Below are positions 26,476 through 38,645 of a stretch of DNA of 64,000 bases, piece by piece; within the stretch, counting starts at the first letter, position 1, and each line of letters starts with the position of its first letter. The notes beneath the pieces are model-generated. The model worked only from the letters and a program-made list of their open reading frames with translations. It was not told the DNA's origin and did no database searches. The position numbers and the translations under genes are program-made. The DNA is taken from NCBI GenBank assembly GCA_964438865.1, contig CAYTMI010000009.1, positions 77,361-141,360 of the forward strand, in the 5' to 3' direction. This stretch comes from G016234445 sp964438865. GTDB lineage: Bacteria > Chloroflexota > Dehalococcoidia > Tepidiformales > Tepidiformaceae.

Positions 26476-27449
26476 AACCCCTGCGTGCCGTCGAGCCAGC
26501 GCAGCCCGTCCACGAGCACGCCGCCCGCGGCGAGTTCCCAGTGAAGGTGCGGACCGGTCGACAGCCCCGTCGTGCCCACGTACCCCAGTACCTGGCCCTT
26601 GCCGACGACCTGGCCCGCCACCACGGCAAGCTGCTGGAGGTGGGCATACCCGGAGAGCACGCCACCCCCGTGGTCGATGATGACCATGTTCCCGCGCACT
26701 GCCATCTCTTCGGCGAGGACGACGACTCCCGCGTTAGTGGCGCCCACCGCCGCGCCATCGATGGATGGCCCCCCGTCGCGGGTGCCGATGTCGGTGCCCC
26801 CGTGGTGGCCGGAGACTGGTCCCCCGTTGAATGACCGCTGTTCCCCGAAGTAGCCGCTGATGGGGAAGACGTCCAGGTCCACCGGAGCCACCCAGGTCCC
26901 ATCCCACCGCACGGGCGTGACGCCGGAATAGATGTCCCGGAGGCGGTCTTCCTCAGCCTTGACGATCTCCGGCGTCAATCCGCCGCCAACGCCGGGCGGG
27001 AGCGTGATGTAGTCGACCGTCCATTGCGTTGCAAGGACCTCGACCGTCACCACGAAGCGCGCTGCCTCGCCCCAACGGTCGATGATCTGGACCGTCAGCG
27101 GCGTGGCGCCCGGCGGGTCCTCGGTTCCTATCCCGAAGATCGCGACCAGCGTCCCGTTGCCGCCGTCGAGCAGCGGGGCGGTTCGTCCCAGCATCGCCAC
27201 AGAACCGGAGGTCGCGGCCGGGACCGAAACGAAGACTGCGCCGCCCTGGTAAACCCCCGTCGTCGAGAGAGATGGCCTTGCCGGGAACCCGTCGACCGCC
27301 AGTCCGGCGAGGACCGCCACCGTGGGGCTGCCCGCTTCCTCCGCCGCGACATCGCTTCGACCGCTTCCAGTCCCGTCGGCGAAGCTGGAAAGGCCAAGGA
27401 GCGCGGCCAGCACCGGCAGGCTCCAGCGGCCGGCTCGCACCGCTGTCAT
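26472..27449 (-). CDS. M23-family metallopeptidase, secreted
   Basis: A 325-residue protein with an N-terminal signal or anchor (WSLPVLAALLGLSSF). A middle region (about 40-190) has a domain resembling a cell-wall or matrix-binding segment, and the C-terminal LytM/M23 domain has zinc ligands in GHHGGTDIGT and GPHLHWEL. These cleave peptidoglycan cross-bridges or act as scaffolds. Since the HxxxD and HxH are intact, catalysis is plausible. ATG 27449 overlaps the stop of the PH-domain gene (ATGA). Confidence 0.88.
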   Translation of the reverse strand: MTAVRAGRWSLPVLAALLGLSSFADGTGSGRSDVAAEEAGSPTVAVLAGLAVDGFPARPSLSTTGVYQGGAVFVSVPAATSGSVAMLGRTAPLLDGGNGTLVAIFGIGTEDPPGATPLTVQIIDRWGEAARFVVTVEVLATQWTVDYITLPPGVGGGLTPEIVKAEEDRLRDIYSGVTPVRWDGTWVAPVDLDVFPISGYFGEQRSFNGGPVSGHHGGTDIGTRDGGPSIDGAAVGATNAGVVVLAEEMAVRGNMVIIDHGGGVLSGYAHLQQLAVVAGQVVGKGQVLGYVGTTGLSTGPHLHWELAAGGVLVDGLRWLDGTQGF

Positions 27450-28018
27450 CCCGGGCCGCGAAGCGCCCGCCGGGCCGCGTCCCGGGCACGGTCCACGATC
27501 CCGAGCACGTCGGTCGGCCTCGGGATCCCTGCGAGGATGAAGTTCGGCTGTTCGGCTGCCGTCTGGCAGCGCACGTCGCCGAAGTTGAACATCGTCGGCA
27601 GCACGCCCTCCTTCTGGACGCGGATATCCTCGACATCGACGAGGTCGGCCGATGCCATCTGGTGGTGGAACCAGTGGCGCCGCACTGAATCGACGATCCG
27701 TTGATTCGTCACCACCCACGTGTCGTACTGATAGCGGTACCAGGTGAAGTAGACGCGGACGGCCCAGTAGACGACCCAGGCGGCGTCGATGAGCCAGACG
27801 GCCTTCGCGGCGACGCCGTCCATCCCCGCCGTCTTCGACACGAGCAGGACCAGCAGCAGCGGCGCGAGGACGGCCACGAGCGCCATCGCCACGAGCTTGG
27901 GGTAGACGTAAAGCCAGTGGCGGCGGCAGAACACGAGGACGTGCTCCCCGTCCTGCAGCTCGAACGGGAGCTTCTGGGGCTTCGCGAGCGTGGGTGCTTG
28001 GGCTGGCGGCTGTGTCAC
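27446..28018 (-). CDS. Membrane protein with bacterial PH-like domain
   Basis: A 190-residue protein. A cytoplasmic N-terminus contains GEHVLVFCRRHWLYVYPKL. Two membrane segments follow (about residues 42-62 and 72-92), then a C-terminal bPH/DUF304-type domain with YDTWVVTNQRIVDS and the core ADLVDVEDIRVQKEGV. Family role is unknown; domains of this type bind lipids or proteins. It sits in an overlapping chain with tfoX-like and M23 genes. Confidence 0.78.
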   Translation of the reverse strand: MTQPPAQAPTLAKPQKLPFELQDGEHVLVFCRRHWLYVYPKLVAMALVAVLAPLLLVLLVSKTAGMDGVAAKAVWLIDAAWVVYWAVRVYFTWYRYQYDTWVVTNQRIVDSVRRHWFHHQMASADLVDVEDIRVQKEGVLPTMFNFGDVRCQTAAEQPNFILAGIPRPTDVLGIVDRARDAARRALRGPG

Positions 28019-28344
28019 TTGCGCTCCCTTCGGCGCGCCTCGCAGGCGTCCTGGATGAACGGAATCATGCGCCCGGTATCCAGTGTGGCGCCACCCCCAA
28101 CTTCCACGAATCGCCCGAAGGTGCGCCCCGGCAGGTACGACCAGGGGACGGCCCCGAATCCTTCCCGGAGCGAATCCTCGTCACCCGCCGCCGGCTTCAG
28201 GATCACGCCATCGCCGAGCAGGATCAGGAACATCTTGCCGTCGACCAGGTAGCAGTGCGCCCCGAACATCACCCGCGCACTCACGCCCGGCAGCGTCATC
28301 ACCGCCGGGTCGAGGGTATCGCGCAGGGCCGTCGAGTAGGCCAT
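28015..28344 (-). CDS. TfoX N-terminal domain protein
   Basis: A 109-residue protein consisting only of the TfoX N-terminal domain. MFGAHCYLVDGKMFLILL and the central LKP segment match the family. In gamma-proteobacteria full TfoX controls competence; stand-alone N-domains are of unknown function. ATG 28344 lies 8 bases after the ilvD stop, and the end overlaps the PH gene by 4 bases. Confidence 0.8.
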   Translation of the reverse strand: MAYSTALRDTLDPAVMTLPGVSARVMFGAHCYLVDGKMFLILLGDGVILKPAAGDEDSLREGFGAVPWSYLPGRTFGRFVEVGGGATLDTGRMIPFIQDACEARRRERK

Positions 28345-28352
28345 GGCGGCGG

Positions 28353-30026
28353 CTAGCGGGTGACCGCGCCGTCCGACGCGCTCGACACCCCGCGGGCGTA
28401 CTTCGCAAAGACGCCGGTCTTGTACTTCGGTTCGGGCGCAGTCCAACCAGCCTTGCGCCGGTCCAGTTCGGCTTGCCCCACTTCCAGGTCGAGCCGCCGG
28501 TTGGGGATGTCGATGTTGATAAGGTCTCCCTCGTGGACGAAGGCGATCGGCCCGCCCACCGCTGCCTCCGGGGCGACGTGCCCGGCCATCAGGCCACGGG
28601 TGGCCCCGCTGAAGCGCCCGTCGGTGAGTAGTGCGACGGTTTCGCCAAGCCCTACGCCGACCAGCGCGGCAGTCACGCCCAGCATCTCTCGCATCCCCGG
28701 GCCACCCTTCGGCCCCTCGTTCCGAATGACCATCACGTCCCCGGGCTTGATCCGCCGCTCCGAGACCGCCGCGAAGGCATCTTCTTCGCGTTCGAACACG
28801 CGCGCCGGACCGCGGTGTTCCAGCCGTTCGTGGCCGGCGACCTTGACCACGCACCCCTCCGGCGCGAGGTTCCCTTTGAGGATGACGAGGCCCCCCGTCG
28901 GCTTCAGGGGCGACTCGACCGGCACGATAACGTCTTGCCCCGGCGTTTCGACGGCCTTCGCCGCTTCTTCGGCGATCGTCTTCCCGGTGACGGTCATGGC
29001 GCTGCCGTGGAGCTTACCGGCGTCCACCAGCCGCTTCGCGAGGAGCGGGGTGCCGCCCGCGCGGTCCATGTCCAGCGCCACATAACGGCCTCCGGGGCGC
29101 AGGTCGCCGATCAGCGGCGTGGCGTTGCTCACGCGGTCGAAGTCGTCCACGTCCAGCTTGATCCCAACTTCGGCCGCCATCGCGATCAGGTGGAGGACGA
29201 CGTTCGTGGATCCGCCCGTGGCCGCGGCGCAGGCGATACCGTTTTCGAAGGCGTCCCGCGTGAGGATGTCGGACGGCCTGAGGCCCCGCTTCAGCACGTC
29301 CATCACCAGTTCGCCGGTGCGGAAGGCGACCTTCTCTTTGCGGGGGTCGGTGGCCCCCACGGTGCCGCTGCCCATCGCGGCAAGGCCGAGGAACTCGACC
29401 ACCGTGGCCATCGTGTTGGCGGTGTACTGGGCGCCGCAGGCCCCCGCTCCCGGACAGGCCACCCGTTCGAGCGCGTCCAGTTCGGCGTCGGTGATCTTGC
29501 CCGCGGCGTGCTGGCCCACGGCTTCGAAGACGTCCTGCACGGTAACGTCGCGGCCCTGGTACGAACCGGGGGCGATCGACCCGCCGTACAGCATCACCGT
29601 CGGGAGGTTCAGCCGTGCCGCAGCCATCGCCCCCGCGGGGATGGTCTTGTCGCAGCCGACGATGATGACGGCGGCGTCGAACGAATACCCGACGCCCATC
29701 AGTTCGATCGAGTCGGCGATCACTTCGCGGCTGATGAGGGAGGCCTTCATGCCTTCGGTGCCCATCGACATGCCGTCGCTGATGGCGACGGTGTTGACTT
29801 CGAGTGGCGTACCGCCCGCCGCGCGGACCCCGGCCATGACCTGGGCCGCGAGTTCGCGCTGGTTGAAGTTACAGGGCATCGTGCCGATCCAGCTGTGGGC
29901 GACCATCACGAGCGGGCGGTGGATCTCCTCTGCTTGGAGGCCGATAGCGTAGAGGTAGGAACGCGCCGGGGCGCGGCCGGGGCCGTCGAGCATGACGCGG
30001 CTGTGCTGGCGGGGGTCGTAAGGCAT
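28353..30026 (-). CDS. ilvD: Dihydroxy-acid dehydratase
   Basis: A 557-residue Fe-S enzyme forming 2-oxo acids for valine, isoleucine and CoA synthesis. The Fe-S and metal residues appear in GCDKTIPAG and CPGAGACGAQYTANTM, and the C-terminal GRFSGATRGLMAGHVAPEA is diagnostic. ATG 30026 has GGAGA 5 bases upstream. It is first in a run ilvD-tfoX-like-PH-M23. Confidence 0.97.
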   Translation of the reverse strand: MPYDPRQHSRVMLDGPGRAPARSYLYAIGLQAEEIHRPLVMVAHSWIGTMPCNFNQRELAAQVMAGVRAAGGTPLEVNTVAISDGMSMGTEGMKASLISREVIADSIELMGVGYSFDAAVIIVGCDKTIPAGAMAAARLNLPTVMLYGGSIAPGSYQGRDVTVQDVFEAVGQHAAGKITDAELDALERVACPGAGACGAQYTANTMATVVEFLGLAAMGSGTVGATDPRKEKVAFRTGELVMDVLKRGLRPSDILTRDAFENGIACAAATGGSTNVVLHLIAMAAEVGIKLDVDDFDRVSNATPLIGDLRPGGRYVALDMDRAGGTPLLAKRLVDAGKLHGSAMTVTGKTIAEEAAKAVETPGQDVIVPVESPLKPTGGLVILKGNLAPEGCVVKVAGHERLEHRGPARVFEREEDAFAAVSERRIKPGDVMVIRNEGPKGGPGMREMLGVTAALVGVGLGETVALLTDGRFSGATRGLMAGHVAPEAAVGGPIAFVHEGDLINIDIPNRRLDLEVGQAELDRRKAGWTAPEPKYKTGVFAKYARGVSSASDGAVTR

Positions 30027-30093
30027 GGGAGTCTCCGGGCGTGGGCTGGTGTGCGAAGCTTACCGCGCCGCCCCCGCGGGGACGAACGCGCCC

Positions 30094-31329
30094 CTACTTC
30101 GCCGCTGACTTCGCCGCCACTTCCGCCATCGCCTCGCCGAGCCGGTGCATGCCCTCTTCGATCTCTTCCATGGGCACGTAGCTGAAGGCCAGGCGGATGT
30201 GCTGGGTGGCGCGGCCGTCCGCGAAGAACTGCGGCCCCTGCCCGACGATCACGCCCTTCGCGTTCGCCGCCGTCGCCACGTCGCGCGAACTCATCCCCGG
30301 GCGCAGGAGCAGCCAGAGGAAGAAGCCGCCGTCGGGCCGCGTGTAGGTGCAGTAGCCGGAGCAATAGCGCCGGAGGCCGTCCTCGACGCGCTCCAGCTTG
30401 CGCCGGTAGATGCCCTTCAGGTTCGCGATGTGCCGGTCGAGGTCGCCGTTGCGGATGGTCTCGGCGATGACGCGCCCCATGAACGCGCTGGAACCCATGT
30501 CGAAGCGCACGGCCGACATCCGGCTGATGAGCGCTTCCGGCCCCATCGTCCAGCCCATCCGCAGCCCGGTCGCGAGGATCTTCGAGAAACTCGAAATCTT
30601 GACCGCGTGGTCGCCGCCGCTGAGGGCGAACAGAGACGGCGGCGGCTGGGTGTCAAACCAGAGTTCGCCATAGGCGTCGTCTTCGAGGATGAAGGTCCTG
30701 TACTCCCGGGCCAGTTCGACCATCTTTTCGCGGCGGTCGATCTTGAGGGTGATGCCGGCCGGGTTCTGGTGGGTGGGGATGCAGTAGATGAACTTCGCCC
30801 GCTTGCCCGCGTCGGCCAGCTTCTTCAGTTCCTCCTCCAGCATGTCCACGCGCAGCCCGAGTTCGTCCATGGGGACCGCCACCTGGCGCGCCCCGAACGA
30901 GCGGATCGTGCGCATGCTGCCGGGGAAGTTGGGGCTTTCGACCACCACCACGTCGCCGGGGTCGATCAGCGTTTCGCACATGATCCCGATGCCGTGGGCG
31001 GACCCGGAGACGACCATCACCTGGTCTACGCTCACGGGGATACCTTCGATCCGCGACGACCGCTCGGCGATGGCCTCGCGCAGGGGCCGGGGGCCGAAGG
31101 TGCCGTTGTATTCGAGCGCTTCCTTCTGTTCGCGGTCGATGACGGTGCGCGCCGCCTTGAGCAGGATCTCGCCCGGCAGCGACGGGATGTCCGGCAGCCC
31201 GCCGGCGAAGGAGATCACCGGGCGCGGGTCGGGCGTGGCGGCGGCCCAGACGGTGGGGCCAAGGATCTTCGCGCGCTGGCTGACGACCTCTTCGAGGTGG
31301 TCGGCGTCCCAATACTTCTGTTCGGTCAT
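30094..31329 (-). CDS. PLP-dependent aminotransferase (2-aminoadipate/aromatic type)
   Basis: A 411-residue fold type I aminotransferase without a GntR domain. PLP Lys is in KISSFSKILATGLRMGW. Other family segments are VESPNFPGSMRTI, YCIPTHQNPAGI and ILEDDAYGELWF. The best resemblance is to LysN/2-aminoadipate or branched/aromatic transaminases. The exact substrate is open. ATG 31329 has a GGAG upstream. It lies next to ilvD, which hints at branched-chain amino acids, but this is weak. Confidence 0.88.
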   Translation of the reverse strand: MTEQKYWDADHLEEVVSQRAKILGPTVWAAATPDPRPVISFAGGLPDIPSLPGEILLKAARTVIDREQKEALEYNGTFGPRPLREAIAERSSRIEGIPVSVDQVMVVSGSAHGIGIMCETLIDPGDVVVVESPNFPGSMRTIRSFGARQVAVPMDELGLRVDMLEEELKKLADAGKRAKFIYCIPTHQNPAGITLKIDRREKMVELAREYRTFILEDDAYGELWFDTQPPPSLFALSGGDHAVKISSFSKILATGLRMGWTMGPEALISRMSAVRFDMGSSAFMGRVIAETIRNGDLDRHIANLKGIYRRKLERVEDGLRRYCSGYCTYTRPDGGFFLWLLLRPGMSSRDVATAANAKGVIVGQGPQFFADGRATQHIRLAFSYVPMEEIEEGMHRLGEAMAEVAAKSAAK

Positions 31330-31468
31330 GGTGCTGGCTCCGGGGGGTGCGATGCGTTCCAGTATATGCGCCCGGGGAATAGCGGCGCGCCGGGAATAGG
31401 GCGCGGGAATCGCTGCAATCAGAAGTGCGTCAGGCCGATGCTGGACTCGACGGGGTTCTTGACGCGAC

Positions 31469-31477
31469 TGCTATACT
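31469..31477 (+). promoter_or_regulatory. Extended -10 promoter of gltBD
   Basis: TGCTATACT, the best match in the window to an extended -10. The predicted start near 31484 gives a leader of about 110 bases. The nearby TTGACG is only 7 bases upstream and cannot be its -35. Confidence 0.55.
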
Positions 31478-31593
31478 GGCCTTTCACCAACCCGCGCTCT
31501 TGAGTTTGGGAATGTTTTCACAAAGCGACCCGGTCCCGGCCGGACGCGCGGTGGCTCCGCACATTCCTCACAACAAGGGCCTCGGGACACCAG

Positions 31594-34500
31594 ATGGGAA
31601 CTGCGATGGCTCGTCCGGGTCTACCTGCCGCCCAGGGTCTCTATAACCCGCGTTACGAACACGACAGCTGCGGCGTGGGCTTTGTGGTGCACCTGAAGGG
31701 GCAGCGGTCCCACCAGATCATTGACGACGGGCTCACGGCGCTGGAAAACCTTTACCACCGCGGAGCAAGCGGCTCCGAGGTCAATACCGGCGACGGGGCC
31801 GGCATCCTCATCCAGTTGCCACACGAGTTCTTCCGCCGCGAATGCGCCGCGCTGGGCATCCGTCTCCCGGAGGACGGCCACTACGGCGCCGGCACGCTCT
31901 TCTGCCCACCGGATGCTCGCGCTCGTGCCCAGGGGCAGGCCCTCTTCAACGCGATTGTCGAAGAAGAAGGGCAGCACCTTCTCGGCTGGCGCGAAGTCCC
32001 GACCAACAACGCGACCCTCGGCGCCACCGCCCTCGCCGCCGAACCGGCCATGTTGCAGGCGTTTGTCGCCCGCGGTAGCGACATCGCCGACGATGACGCC
32101 TTCGAACGGCGTCTGTACGTCATCCGCAAGCGATTCGAAAAGGCGATCGGCCGCTGGGGCATCAAGGACGACGAGTACTTCTACTTCGCCAGCCTTTCTT
32201 GCCGCACGTTCGTCTATAAGGGCATGCTCACCGCCCGTCAGCTGCGCGATTACTACCCTGACCTCTCCGACCAGCGGATGATCAGCGCCCTGGCGATGTT
32301 CCATTCGCGCTTCAGCACGAACACGTTCCCGAGCTGGGAACTCGCCCACCCCTACCGCTACATCTCTCACAACGGCGAAATCAACACGCTTCGGGGCAAC
32401 GTGAACTGGATGACTGCCCGCGAATCGCTCTTTCAGACGCCCCTGATCCCGGACATCCACAAGATCCTCCCGATCATCGACGAGCACGGCAGCGACACGG
32501 CCTGCCTCGACAACGCCCTCGAAATGCTCGTGCTGACGGGCCGTTCGCTCCCCCACGCGATGATGATGCTCATCCCCGAGGCCTGGAGCGGCCACGAATC
32601 CATGAGCGCCGAGAAGAAGGCGTTCTACGAATACCACGGGTGTCTGATGGAGCCGTGGGACGGCCCGGCCTCCGTCGCCTTCACCGATGGCAAGTCGATC
32701 GGCGCCGTCCTCGACCGCAACGGTCTCAGGCCGTCCCGCTTCTACGTGACGAAGGACGACATCGTCGTGATGGCGTCCGAAGTGGGAGTCCTTCCCATCG
32801 ATCCCGAGCGGGTGCTGCGTAAGGGTCGCCTCCAGCCCGGGAAGATGTTCCTGGTCAGCCTCGAAGAGGGCCGGATCATCGACGACGCCGAACTCAAGAA
32901 TCGCCTCGCCACCGAGAAGCCGTATGCCGATTGGCTGAAGCGCGACTTGCTGCCGCTTGAGCAGGTGCCGCCGGCCGAGCCGCCAGCCCGCATGGAGGGC
33001 GACACCCTCCTTACGCAGCAGATGGCGTTCGGGTACTCACTCGAAGACCTGAAGTACATCCTCGGCCCGATGGCCAGGAATAGCGAAGAAGCAATTGGTT
33101 CGATGGGCACGGACACGCCCCTCGCGGTGCTATCGAACCGGCCCCAGCCGCTCTACAACTACTTCCAGCAGCTCTTCGCCCAGGTGACGAACCCGCCGCT
33201 CGACGCGATCCGGGAAGAGATCGTGACATCCGTGAAGACGGTGATCGGCCCCGAAGGCAACCTGCTCGACCCGGAACCGGAGAGCTGCCACCTCATCGCC
33301 CTCGACACCCCCATCCTCTCGAACGAGGACCTCGCGAAGATCAAGACGCTGCGCGATCACGCCCTCCGCGCCACCATCCTGCCGATGCTCTTCCCCGCCA
33401 GGGCCGGTCCCGCCGGGCTCGCCCCCGCCATGGCGGCCCTCTGCGAGCAGGCCGACGCGGCGATTGCCCACGGCGCCAAGGTTCTCATCCTCTCTGACCG
33501 TGGGGTCGACGCCGAGAATGCCGCGATCCCGACGCTCCTCGCTGTGGCGGGGCTCCACAACCACCTCGTCCGCGAGAAGAAGCGGACCCAGGTGGGCCTG
33601 GTGGTCGAAACCGGTGATGCCCGTGAGGTCCACCACTTCGCCCTGCTCATCGGCTACGGGGCGGGCGCGATCAACCCCTACCTCGCCCTCGACACCCTCG
33701 AACAGATGCGCGAGGAGGGCTACATCGACGGCGACATCTCTTCCGAAGAAGCGGCGAAGCATTACCTCAAGGCGATCAAGAAGGGCGTTGTGAAGGTGAT
33801 GTCGAAGATGGGCATCTCCACGGTGCACAGCTACCGCGGCGCCCAGATCTTCGAAGCCATCGGCCTCTCTGAACCGCTCGTCGACACCTACTTCACGAAG
33901 ACCGTCTCCCGGATCGGCGGGATCGGCATCGAAGAGGTGGGGATGGAAGCGCTGGCCCACCACCATCGCGCCTTCCCGTCGCGCGAGGGCGGTCTCCACG
34001 AACTGGAATGGGGCGGGCAGTACCAGTGGCGCCGCGACGGCGAGTACCACTTGTTCAATCCCGACACGGTCTTCCGGCTCCAGCACGCCACGCGCAGCGG
34101 CCAGTACGAGATCTTCCGCGAATACTCCCGCCTGGTGAACGACCAGAGCGAGAACATGGCGACGCTCCGCGGCCTCTTCGAATTCAAGCCCGGGCGCCAG
34201 CCGGTCCCTATCGAGGAAGTCGAACCGGCGGAGAACCTCTTCAGGCGCTTCGCCACGGGTGCGATGTCGTTCGGTTCGATCAGCGCCGAGGCCCACGAGA
34301 CGCTGGCAATCGCGATGAACCGCATCGGCGGCCGCAGCAATACCGGGGAAGGCGGCGAAGATCGTCGCCGCTACATCCCCGACCCCAACGGCGACAGCCG
34401 GCGAAGTTCGATCAAGCAGGTCGCATCCGGCCGCTTCGGCGTCACCAGCGAGTACCTGGTCAATTCCGACGAAATCCAGATCAAGATGGCGCAGGGCGCC

Positions 34501-36163
34501 AAGCCCGGCGAGGGTGGCCAGCTTCCGGGGACAAAGGTGTACCCCTGGATCGCGGAGGTGCGCCACGCCATCCCTGGTGTTGGCCTCATCAGCCCGCCGC
34601 CGCACCACGACATCTACTCCATCGAAGACCTCGCCCAGCTGATCCACGATCTCAAGAATGCCAACCCCCGGGCCCGGATCAGCGTGAAGCTGGTCGCCGA
34701 AGTCGGCGTCGGGACCGTGGCGGCCGGCGTCGCCAAGGCGAAGTCCGACGTGATCCTGATCAGCGGCCACGATGGCGGGACCGGCGCCAGCCCCCTCACC
34801 TCCCTGAAGCACGCCGGCGGCCCGTGGGAACTCGGCCTGGCCGAAACCCAGCAAACCCTCGTCCTCAACAAGCTCCGCGACCGGGTGATCGTCCAGACTG
34901 ACGGCCAGATGAAAACCGGCCGCGACGTGGTCATCGCCGCGCTGCTCGGGGCCGAAGAGTACGGATTCGCCACCGCGCCGCTCGTGGTTATGGGCTGCGT
35001 GATGATGCGCGTCTGCCACCTCGACACCTGCCCCGTTGGCGTCGCCACCCAGAATCCGCAGCTCCGCGACAAGTTCACGGGAAGGGCGGAACACGTCGTC
35101 AACTTCTTCCGCTTCGTTGCCGAAGAAGTCCGCGAGCTCATGGCCCAACTCGGTTTCCGCAGCCTCGACGAGATGATCGGCCGCAGCGACTTGCTCGACG
35201 TGCGCCGGGCCGTCAATCACTGGAAGGCCCAGGGCCTCGATTTCTCCGCGATCCTCTACCGTCCCGAAGTTGGCCCCGAAGTGGCGACGCGCTGCGTCAC
35301 CACCCAGGACCACGGCCTCGCTCACGCCCTCGACCAGGAAATCCTGCCGCTCGTTGCTCCGGCCTTGGAGCGCGGCGAACAGGTCCGCCTGGAGATGCCG
35401 ATTCGGAACATCCACCGGACCGTCGGCACCATCACCGGCAGCGAACTCACCCGCAAGTACGGCTTCAACGGCCTCCCCGACGACACGATTCACATCAAGT
35501 TCTCGGGTTCGGCCGGCCAGAGCTTCGGCGCGTTCCTGCCCTCCGGCATGACCCTCGAACTCGAAGGCGACTCGAACGACTACTTCGGCAAGGGTCTCTC
35601 CGGCGGCCGCCTCGTGGTTTATCCTCCGAAGACCGCCACCTTCGTCCCCGAAGAGAACATCGTCATCGGCAACGTCGCGCTCTACGGCTCCACCAGCGGC
35701 TCCGCCTTTATTCGTGGCGTCGCGGGCGAACGCTTCTGCGTCCGGAACAGCGGCGCTGTCGCCGTAGTCGAAGGTACCGGCGACCACTGCTGCGAGTATA
35801 TGACCGGCGGCCGTGCCGTCATTATCGGGCCTACCGGGCGCAACTTCGGGGCCGGCATGAGCGGCGGCATCGCCTATGTATACGACGCCGACGGCAGCTT
35901 CCTCACCCGCTGCAACCCGGACATGGTCGGTCTCGAACCGCTCAAGGAAGAGGAAGACCTGGAACTGGTCCACGGCCTTATGGAGCGCCACCGCCAGTAC
36001 ACGGGGAGCAGCGTCGCCGCCGGCTTGCTGCAGGACTGGCCCGCTGCCGCCGCCCGCTTCGTGAAGGTTATGCCCAACGAATATCGCCGTGTGCTGGAGG
36101 AGCGCCGCCGTGCCGCTACCCCATCATCGCAGGCGCCCACGAACAACCCGGTGGGGGCCGCTC

Positions 36164-36171
<8 letters not shown>
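31594..36171 (+). CDS. gltB: Glutamate synthase large subunit
   Basis: A 1525-residue enzyme transferring the amide of Gln to 2-oxoglutarate. The N-terminal glutaminase domain has its nucleophile Cys26 in HDSCGVGFV after a short propeptide. The central domain follows. The FMN domain holds the family segments SISAEAHETLAIAMNRIGG and SGHDGGTGASPLTSLKHAG. The 3Fe-4S Cys set is in CVMMRVCHLDTCPVGVATQ, and the C-terminal GXGXG domain has repeated G-rich turns. ATG 31594 or 31606 may be used. gltD follows with an 8-base overlap. Confidence 0.97.
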
Positions 36172-37612
<1,441 letters not shown>

Positions 37613-37639
37613 CGGCCGAATCCAGGCCTCGAACCGTGG

Positions 37640-38641
37640 TCAGGCATCGCGGGATACGAGGTACTCTCCCACGGCCCTGAATCCGGCCTCGGCGGCTGCC
37701 GCCAGCCGTAGCTGGCTGAGTTCGCCCGCCGCGGCCTCCACGAATGTGGACGCCAGTTCGCGGCAGCGCCTGTCCGCCCGGGCGCGTTCGAGCGCGGAGA
37801 CCACGCGCGCGACGTCCGGGGCGCTGGCCCCGTATTCGGCTGCGATCACCGGTCCTTCTACGGGGTCGCCGAGCCCGTAGATGATGGGGAGGGTCTTCTT
37901 ACGGCGGGCGATGTCATTGGCCGTGGACTTCCCGGTGAGGGAGCTCTCTCCCCATGTGCCGAGGTAGTCGTCCTGGACCTGGAACGCCAGACCAACCTGG
38001 AGTCCCCATCGCCCCATCGCGGCCGAGACTTCCGGCGGGGCCCCGGCCAGGATAGCGCCGATCTCAAGCGGCGCGGCGAGCATTGCTCCGGTCTTGCCCG
38101 CCACCATCTCCATGTACTCGCCTGGAGTGACGCGGTCGCGCGATTCGAAGGCGATGTCCGCCCATTGCCCCCCGATCATGGCCTCCGCGGCACGGTTCAG
38201 CACCGCGAGCGCGGCGATTCTCGCATCAGCGGGGCACGTGGCCTCCACCAGCACCGCGAACGCCTTTGAGTACAGGTAGTCGCCAACGTTGATCGCCTGC
38301 GCCTCACCCAGGAACGACCACAGCGTCGGCCTCCCGTGGCGCTCCGCGTCGCGGTCCTGAATGTCGTCATGGACCAGCGAGAAGTTGTGGATGAGTTCGA
38401 TTGCGACGGCCCCAGGCATCGCTTCTGCCGCCGTTCCGCCCAGCGCTTCCGCTGCCATCAGGCAAAGCGAGGGGCGGATGCGTTTTCCGCCCGCGTCCGC
38501 AGGGCGCCCGTCGCGGTCTTCCCATCCCATGGCGTAGCGCGCGGCAGATGCCAACCCTCCCGGCGAACTCCCAATCGCGGCCTTGAGCGCCACTTCGAGT
38601 TCGGCCCGGTGGCGCAGCAGTGACGCGGGAGGAGGCACCAT
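37640..38641 (-). CDS. Polyprenyl diphosphate synthase (short-chain type)
   Basis: A 333-residue trans-prenyltransferase. The first Asp-rich motif is HDDIQDRD and the second is QVQDDYLG; GGKRIRPSLC binds the diphosphate. It condenses IPP with allylic diphosphates. Phe five residues before the first motif suggests FPP or GGPP as product, but chain length cannot be fixed. ATG 38641 lies 4 bases after the dxs stop, so the two form an isoprenoid operon. Confidence 0.9.
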   Translation of the reverse strand: MVPPPASLLRHRAELEVALKAAIGSSPGGLASAARYAMGWEDRDGRPADAGGKRIRPSLCLMAAEALGGTAAEAMPGAVAIELIHNFSLVHDDIQDRDAERHGRPTLWSFLGEAQAINVGDYLYSKAFAVLVEATCPADARIAALAVLNRAAEAMIGGQWADIAFESRDRVTPGEYMEMVAGKTGAMLAAPLEIGAILAGAPPEVSAAMGRWGLQVGLAFQVQDDYLGTWGESSLTGKSTANDIARRKKTLPIIYGLGDPVEGPVIAAEYGASAPDVARVVSALERARADRRCRELASTFVEAAAGELSQLRLAAAAEAGFRAVGEYLVSRDA

Positions 38642-38645
38642 CGGC

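Noticed and set aside
31375..31410. Three GGGAAT repeats upstream of gltB
   Set aside because: Spacing is irregular (17 and 13 bases) and the motif is short, so an operator cannot be supported.
31458..31463. TTGACG as -35 of gltB
   Set aside because: It is only 7-8 bases from the -10, too short.
33130..35991. A very long open frame antisense to gltB
   Set aside because: gltB is certain by motif. The antisense protein has no family segments and reflects high-GC codon bias. The same applies to 3211-5568 inside the penicillin-binding protein gene.
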